This document shows, one piece after another, positions 62,165-64,000 of a stretch of DNA of 64,000 nucleotides. Source of the DNA: Cyanidium caldarium (lineage: Eukaryota > Rhodophyta > Bangiophyceae > Cyanidiales > Cyanidiaceae). A program made the position numbers and the translations under genes. The notes below the pieces were generated by a model, which saw nothing but the letters and a program-made list of their open reading frames with translations, had not been told where the DNA came from and searched no databases. The stretch is taken from assembly GCA_026184775.1 (NCBI GenBank), contig JANCYW010000005.1:272501-336500 (forward strand), written 5' to 3'. Position 1 is the stretch's first letter. The number at the start of each line of letters is the position of its first letter.

Positions 62165-62247
62165 GGTGACGTGGCCGAGTGGTTAAGGCGACGGAATGAG
62201 GTTCCGTTGGGCGCCAGCCCGCGCGCGTTCGAATCGCGTCGTCACCA
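62165..62247 (+). tRNA. tRNA-Leu, anticodon GAG
   Basis: All arms fold. Acceptor GGTGACG pairs with CGTCACC; the D arm contains TGGCCGAGTGG (A box); anticodon stem ACGGA/TCCGT encloses the loop ATGAGGT, giving anticodon GAG for CUC/CUU. A long variable arm (GGGC-GCCA-GCCC) makes it a type II tRNA. The T arm is GCGCG-TTCGAAT-CGCGT (B box). The discriminator base is A, as in tRNA-Leu; tRNA-Ser would have G. No intron. A T6 run follows. Most eukaryotes use AAG rather than GAG for this codon box, though budding yeast also has a GAG gene. Confidence 0.9.
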
Positions 62248-62253
62248 GAAGAG

Positions 62254-62259
62254 TTTTTT
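62254..62259 (+). terminator. RNA polymerase III terminator of the tRNA gene
   Basis: Six T residues begin seven bases after the tRNA end. Confidence 0.85.
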
Positions 62260-62499
62260 GGGGGACGCGACCGAGCACCCGGTGATCTGCTGATCTCAGG
62301 CGACCGCTCTAGAAGGTGACGTCCGCTCGCTTGCTCGGTCGCTGGGGCAACAACCGCTTTGCTTCCGTTTGCTCCTCTGTTGCACGTCCACAAGCTCTGG
62401 CAGCGGCTTCACGAACGCCGCTTCGACTTTTTGCCGCGACGCATCGTCGCTTCGTTCTGCAGCAGCCGCCCAAGAGTTAGCAACCTCCTCGCTTTTCGT

Positions 62500-63477
62500 A
62501 TGCACGCCTTTGTATGCCTGCCTCTGTCCCGCCCACGCTCCTTTACGGTTCCCTCGCGCGCTCGCTCTCGAGCGCTGGGACTCCGCGCCACTGCCGATGA
62601 CGCGGCACTGCGCGTTGTGGTCACCGGCGGTACGCGGGGCGTGGGGCTGGCGCTGTCCCGCGAACTGATCCAGCGCGGCCATCAAGTTGCGGTTTGTGGG
62701 CGTAGCGCAGTGCACGTGGAACTGGCCAAACGCGCCCTGCCTCATGCGGTGTTGGTGGAGCAGTGCGACGTGGCCGACGCCGATGCGCTGCACCGATTCG
62801 CCGAGCGAGTGGCACGATTGGGCGACGGACGCACGCCGCGGATCGACGCCTGGATCAACAACGCCGGCGCCGTCGGCCGGCGGGGGCCGCTCGCCACCGC
62901 GCCTGCCGAGGCCGTCATCGCGCCGGTGCACACCAACTTGCTGGGCACGCTATTGGGATGCCGCGAGGCCATTCGCCAGATGCAGCAGTGGCCCGACCGC
63001 CACGGCCACGTCTTCAACACGGACGGCGCCGGGGTGTTCGGCGCGGGCACGCCCAACTTTGCGGCCTACGGTGCCACGAAACGCGCCATGCCGCAGCTGA
63101 TGCACTCGCTCAACACCGAGCTGCGCGGCAGCAACGTCTCCGTACACACCGTGTCGCCCGGCATGGTGCTCACGGAGTTGTTGCTGCGCGACTCCACGGC
63201 GGCCAATCGCGTCTTCTTCAATTGGCTGGCCGAACGGCCTGAGACGGTCGCCGCCTTTCTGGCGCCGCGCATCGTGCAGACAGTGCGCCGGCGCCCGGCT
63301 GCACGCGGTGCCTATATCCGCTTCAAGACGCTGCCGGCGGCATTCGCCACCATCGCCTGCAACGCGCTGCTGCCGCACCGCCGATATCGTTTCTTCGATC
63401 GCCTCGGCAACCCGGTGGGCGACCTCGCAGAACTTGCCGGGGAACCCATAGGGCCAGGGAAACAGAGGGAGCTGTGA
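62500..63477 (+). CDS. Plastid SDR of the NOL/NYC1 (chlorophyll b reductase) type
   Basis: The leader starts MHAFVCLPLSRPRSFTVPSR, basic and Ser-rich with Phe at position 4, so plastid import is likely. The 325-residue protein is an SDR: VVVTGGTRGVGLALSRELI, DAWINNAGAVG, VFNTDGAGVFGAGTPNFAAY and YGATKRAMPQLMHSL with the YxxxK site. FFNWLAERPETVAAFLAPRI matches the 'f....ElPETVA..LvPR' block specific to NOL and NYC1, which reduce chlorophyll(ide) b to the 7-hydroxymethyl form. Red algae have no chlorophyll b, so the substrate here must differ or be a minor pigment. Start at the first ATG, 253 bases after the tRNA. Confidence 0.8.
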   Translation: MHAFVCLPLSRPRSFTVPSRARSRALGLRATADDAALRVVVTGGTRGVGLALSRELIQRGHQVAVCGRSAVHVELAKRALPHAVLVEQCDVADADALHRFAERVARLGDGRTPRIDAWINNAGAVGRRGPLATAPAEAVIAPVHTNLLGTLLGCREAIRQMQQWPDRHGHVFNTDGAGVFGAGTPNFAAYGATKRAMPQLMHSLNTELRGSNVSVHTVSPGMVLTELLLRDSTAANRVFFNWLAERPETVAAFLAPRIVQTVRRRPAARGAYIRFKTLPAAFATIACNALLPHRRYRFFDRLGNPVGDLAELAGEPIGPGKQREL

Positions 63478-63733
63478 AAAGGACACCCGTGCCGCTCCCA
63501 TGAACTTTCAGTACATGAACCCTTCTTCCTGCCCTGGTTTCCGCACTTGCTCCTGTCCACACGCGGATACGAATCGCCTGCACCACTCCGCGCGGTGACA
63601 TTCGTGGACGCGCGCGCATCCCATCACCTCCACTGCGCGTGCGCGCGCGCGCGGCAGGGTGTGAGCCTTGGCGTTCGTCACCGACGTTCGGTCGGTCGGC
63701 GGGCACGCCCATCACGCCGCGCTCGTTGGCGCC

Positions 63734-64000
63734 ATGGAGACGCACAAGACGTACACCGCCGCAGAGGTGGCCGAGCACAACAACAGCAAGTCGTGCTGGA
63801 TGATCATCGCTGGTAAGGTGTATGCGGTGGAGCGGTTTCTGAGCGAGCACCCGGGCGGCGAAGACGTGCTGCTGGAGACCGCCGGGCGGGATGCCACGCG
63901 CGAGTTTGAGGACGTCGGGCACTCGAAATCGGCACGGGAGCAGCTGAATGAGTTTTTCATCGGTGATTTGGTGGAGGAGGCTGCGCAGAGCGGTGAAAAG
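63734..64000 (+). CDS. Cytochrome b5, cut by the window edge
   Basis: The first 89 residues are visible and cover the whole heme domain: METHKTYTAAEVAEHNNSKS, CWMIIAGKVYAVERFLSEHP with the HPGG heme-binding motif, LLETAGRDATREFEDVGHS with the second axial His, and EQLNEFFIGDLV. No leader precedes the domain, as in ER-anchored cytochrome b5, where a C-terminal membrane segment would follow beyond the window. It would pass electrons to desaturases, P450s or sterol enzymes. The domain could also head a larger fusion such as a b5-desaturase. Confidence 0.9.
   Translation, partial: METHKTYTAAEVAEHNNSKSCWMIIAGKVYAVERFLSEHPGGEDVLLETAGRDATREFEDVGHSKSAREQLNEFFIGDLVEEAAQSGEK

Noticed and set aside
1-64000. 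CRISPR arrays, bacterial operons, prophage or transposons
   Set aside because: No spaced direct repeats of the right kind, no transposase, integrase or reverse-transcriptase motifs, and the genes are eukaryotic. The only large repeat is the kinase/OHP duplication.

Overview
The window is nuclear DNA of a photosynthetic eukaryote, most likely a red alga. It carries a nuclear-encoded phycobilisome linker with a targeting leader, three one-helix (HLIP/OHP-type) chlorophyll-binding-like proteins, several predicted plastid proteins with a Phe near the N-terminus, and standard eukaryotic housekeeping genes (eL31, uL1/RPL10A, LST8, NOC4, UBE2C, FCP1, NSE2, NCA2). The DNA is GC-rich and gene-dense. 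Every protein gene recognised reads as one uninterrupted frame, so the genome looks very intron-poor. A glaucophyte is the main alternative, because glaucophytes also have phycobilisomes.

Layout. 0-1 kb: 3' end of NOC4. 1-6.3 kb: three tandem bestrophin paralogues on the minus strand. 6.8-12.8 kb: a malate dehydrogenase, a pfkB sugar kinase, and a very recent tandem duplication containing the kinase 5' end and a one-helix-protein gene, followed by a divergent third one-helix-protein gene. 13-17.2 kb: inositol-3-phosphate synthase, a sugar-phosphate cyclase of the EEVS/DDGS type and a plastid VOC protein. 17.6-18.5 kb: a bacterial-looking SDR. 18.7-24.7 kb: LST8, squalene epoxidase, inositol monophosphatase, uL1 and an Mms2-type ubiquitin E2 variant. 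25.4-32.5 kb: a giant ARM/ankyrin/coiled-coil/Cys-cluster protein. 32.7-41.5 kb: selenophosphate synthetase, UBE2C, a FAAP24-like protein and FCP1. 41.6-46 kb: eL31, an uncertain gene, a membrane methyltransferase and an Fpg/NEIL1-type DNA glycosylase fused to an EF-hand. 46-57 kb: phycobilisome linker, NSE2, NCA2, a plastid VTT-domain protein, an organellar RNase III-fold protein and a SERAC1-like hydrolase. 57-64 kb: an inositol-dehydrogenase-like oxidoreductase, a broken lipase copy next to an intact class-3 lipase, tRNA-Leu, a NOL-like reductase and the start of a cytochrome b5.

Most genes are ordinary nuclear genes sharing short divergent or convergent spacers; nothing resembles an operon. 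Functional themes recur: plastid photoprotection and membranes (OHPs, linker, VTT protein, lipase, NOL-like), inositol metabolism (MIPS, IMPase, IDH-like), ubiquitin/SUMO and genome maintenance (UBE2C, UEV, NSE2, FAAP24-like, Fpg).

The most unusual items are the DNA glycosylase/EF-hand fusion, the ARM-ankyrin giant protein, the single-chain protein with two degenerate RNase III folds, the recent kinase/OHP duplication with readable junctions, the NOL-type reductase in an organism that should lack chlorophyll b, and the bestrophin triplet.
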